From contig NZ_AP018207.1 in NCBI RefSeq assembly GCF_002367995.1, positions 2,401,083 through 2,465,082 of the forward strand: a stretch of DNA of 64,000 nt, read 5' to 3'. A program made the translations under genes and the position numbers. Shown one piece after another: positions 62,070 to 64,000 of the stretch. How positions within the stretch are numbered: the stretch's first letter is position 1; every line of letters begins with the position of its first letter. The notes under the pieces were generated by a model. That model was given only the letters and a program-made list of their open reading frames with translations. It was not told the DNA's origin and searched no databases. The stretch is from Calothrix brevissima NIES-22 (lineage in GTDB: Bacteria; Cyanobacteriota; Cyanobacteriia; Cyanobacteriales; Nostocaceae).

Positions 62070-63878
62070 CTAAAAAGTAAATGTAGTCCGCAATACACCT
62101 ACGGCTGTTGTTTCATTTCTGCTGTCGCCTTCCGGATTGAACAACACAAAAGCCCCAGGTGTAACGCTGATATTGTCATTTACCCGTAAGCGGTAATAAG
62201 CCTCTAAATGATAAGGAACCGCTCGATTCACACCTGCATCTGCTAATTGTGCTGCACCACTAGCATCAGTACGATAAAGCGGCTGTCCAAAAATTATCCC
62301 CGCATTGTTACCAGGCTTTAATAAATCGTTGAAATGAACGCCTACCATCCAACTAGTAAAGGTAGTACCAGCATTAACATCTGCCGAGGAATCATCGACA
62401 AACAGCGCTGCACCATAGCCAGATAAGGCAATTTTGGGAGAGAAACGCCAAGTCACAGTCCCACCAAAGGAATTGAGTTTGACTGGTGTGCCTAAAGGTA
62501 CTCCAGACAAAGCACCAATATCACTACTAGTTAATCCTGTACCCAAAATATTAATTTCATGATAACTATTGGCATAGTTCAGACCAATAGCTAAAGAATT
62601 GCTGGGCTGAAAAGTTAACTGTGCTGCTACTACGCCACTACCGCTAAATACCCCTGCGCCCAAGGGAGTGTTAGAGACTCCTGGGAGAATATCCCCGGCT
62701 TTGCTAGGAAGATTGGCATTCACGCTACCATACAAAGCCCTCAGATTTAGCTGGGGGGAAAAACTATAAATAAAGCCAGCTGCAGAAGCTAAACCAGAAC
62801 CGGAAGTACCACCAGAGACACGTAATACAGGGTTTAGACTAGCAAAGCGAGAAATCGCCTCTTGTCCTTCACCGTAAAAGGGAGTGATAGCCGGAAAAGC
62901 ATCGGAAACTTCTGCTGCTGTCCCCGCAAACAAAGTCAACTTTTCCGCGACAGGAAAGATATAAAGCAGTTTATAAAGCTGAAGCGAGTTTGCACCAACA
63001 CTAGATAAATTCTTCGGATCGACGCCGGGAAATTGCGGTTCAAAGCTAGTACGCGCACTGCTAGAACTGAGTATCGGTGATGCTAAACCTAAACTCTCTT
63101 GTAAACTACCGCTACCATCAACACCACCTAAAAAGTTATGGGATTGCAACCCAGTAATCAGTAAATCTTTACCTGTAAAGCTGGTGTTGAGATTTAACCG
63201 CACTCGGTTCGTCAGAATAATATTAGGATTGTTATCACCAGGAGCACCACCTGTCGCACCAATAGCGGAGATAATTACCTCACCATTCAGCTTAGTAGTT
63301 GTAGAAAATTGATTCGCTTCTAATTCAGCAGTACGACCTTCTAAAGCATCTACCCTACCCCGTAATGTGCTTAATTCCGCCGCAAATTGTTCTTGCAGTT
63401 TTTGTAAGGTATTTAAATCTTCTTTAGTCACTAAATCGCTAGTTGCTGTGGCGATTAGCTCATTAATTCTATTCAGACAAGCATTTAAACCTGCTGCAAA
63501 TTCATAACGGGTGAGAGCGCGGTTACCTCTGTAGGTGCTGTTGGGATACCCAGCAATACAGCCATAACGCTCAACTAAAGATTGTAATGCCGCAAAAGCC
63601 CAATCTGTAGGTTGTACATCTGAAAGTTGCGATACAGATGTCACTTGTTCTATGGCATCAGATGCTAATAGTACAGGAGAAGATTTGGCTTGATTTACAA
63701 TCGATAAATCTGGTTTTTCTTGCTCAACTTTAATCTGAGCAAAACTATTGTTAGATTTTAAATCTTTAGCATTATCTACAGTATCTGGCAAAGCAGATTT
63801 AGCTTGTGCTGGAGATAGTCCAGCAATTAAGTATAAAAAACTTAGCCCACCAGCGTAAGCTAGTAGATTTACTTTCAT
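62070..63878 (-). CDS. Iron-uptake-type porin with SLH domain (OprB family)
   Basis: A 602-residue outer-membrane protein. The signal peptide is at 1-26 (cut after AQA). The SLH domain spans about 78-140 (SQLSDVQPTDWAFAALQSLV, CIAGYPNSTY, LTRYEFAAGLNACL), which anchors to peptidoglycan-linked polymer. A short coiled coil follows (about 150-190, LQEQFAAELSTLRGRVDALE). The rest is an OprB-type beta barrel ending in LRTTFTF with a terminal Phe, the usual outer-membrane signal. Such porins are a main outer-membrane protein class in cyanobacteria and many are iron-regulated. Substrate not readable. Confidence 0.93.
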   Translation of the reverse strand: MKVNLLAYAGGLSFLYLIAGLSPAQAKSALPDTVDNAKDLKSNNSFAQIKVEQEKPDLSIVNQAKSSPVLLASDAIEQVTSVSQLSDVQPTDWAFAALQSLVERYGCIAGYPNSTYRGNRALTRYEFAAGLNACLNRINELIATATSDLVTKEDLNTLQKLQEQFAAELSTLRGRVDALEGRTAELEANQFSTTTKLNGEVIISAIGATGGAPGDNNPNIILTNRVRLNLNTSFTGKDLLITGLQSHNFLGGVDGSGSLQESLGLASPILSSSSARTSFEPQFPGVDPKNLSSVGANSLQLYKLLYIFPVAEKLTLFAGTAAEVSDAFPAITPFYGEGQEAISRFASLNPVLRVSGGTSGSGLASAAGFIYSFSPQLNLRALYGSVNANLPSKAGDILPGVSNTPLGAGVFSGSGVVAAQLTFQPSNSLAIGLNYANSYHEINILGTGLTSSDIGALSGVPLGTPVKLNSFGGTVTWRFSPKIALSGYGAALFVDDSSADVNAGTTFTSWMVGVHFNDLLKPGNNAGIIFGQPLYRTDASGAAQLADAGVNRAVPYHLEAYYRLRVNDNISVTPGAFVLFNPEGDSRNETTAVGVLRTTFTF

Positions 63879-64000
63879 AGCAAACCCTCACGCACCAATT
63901 TGAATTAAATACAAAATTGCCAATACCAAACTATTTGAGCTTGAAAATATAGAAGCTCAAAAAGTGGATTTATGTAGTATTGTGCCTGTCGGAAATAAAT

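Overview
The window looks like chromosome from a filamentous, probably heterocyst-forming cyanobacterium (Nostoc/Calothrix type). The evidence is the dense scatter of the octamer GCGATCGC (HIP1), heptamer and 9-mer short tandem repeats of the kind common in Nostocales, AT-rich intergenic DNA, and cyanobacterial families such as PAP/fibrillin, an SLH-OprB porin and a CYP120-type P450. No rRNA, tRNA, CRISPR array or intact insertion sequence was seen. Functional statements come from motif recognition by eye, without database searches.

Layout. 1-10.3 kb: lipA (cut by the window edge), a response regulator, a glycine-zipper protein, a fused sugar nucleotidyltransferase/phosphomannomutase-like protein, a fibrillin-family protein, small unknowns, and relics of a histidine kinase, a receiver domain and an ATPase/helicase. 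An exact CIRCE heat-shock operator at 8174-8200 has no chaperonin gene beside it. 10.6-33.2 kb: an exopolysaccharide region that reads as a divergent Pel-like system. It holds a phosphodiester glycosidase, a PelG-like membrane protein, two giant RTX proteins with a PelA-like deacetylase core, GalE fused to an MshEN-like domain, a large membrane protein, a spherulin-4/GH135-like hydrolase, a PelF-type glycosyltransferase, and a receiver domain fused to an HlyD-type adaptor.

34-42.5 kb: a small cluster of CYP120-like P450, UbiA prenyltransferase and methyltransferase, followed by a Wzm/Wzt polysaccharide ABC exporter with two GT4 glycosyltransferases. 43-51.3 kb: a TPR protein, a DUF711 protein, a tandem duplication of a 2OG-Fe dioxygenase gene, sfsA and a divergent type IA topoisomerase. 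51.5-54.7 kb: a DUF692/MNIO enzyme with a translationally coupled partner, a ParDE-like toxin-antitoxin pair, and a TIGR04222-like membrane protein ending in a nine-cysteine Gly/Ser tail. This is a candidate for peptide-type cysteine modification on a membrane-anchored protein.

54.8-64 kb: a K+ channel with a zinc ribbon, a nucleoside deaminase, a histidine kinase/response regulator pair divergent from a Spy-like periplasmic protein, hemL, a ChaB-family gene, hisIE and an iron-uptake-type porin. The two parts most worth following are the Pel-like region (12.0-33.2 kb) and the MNIO/Cys-tail locus (51.5-54.7 kb).
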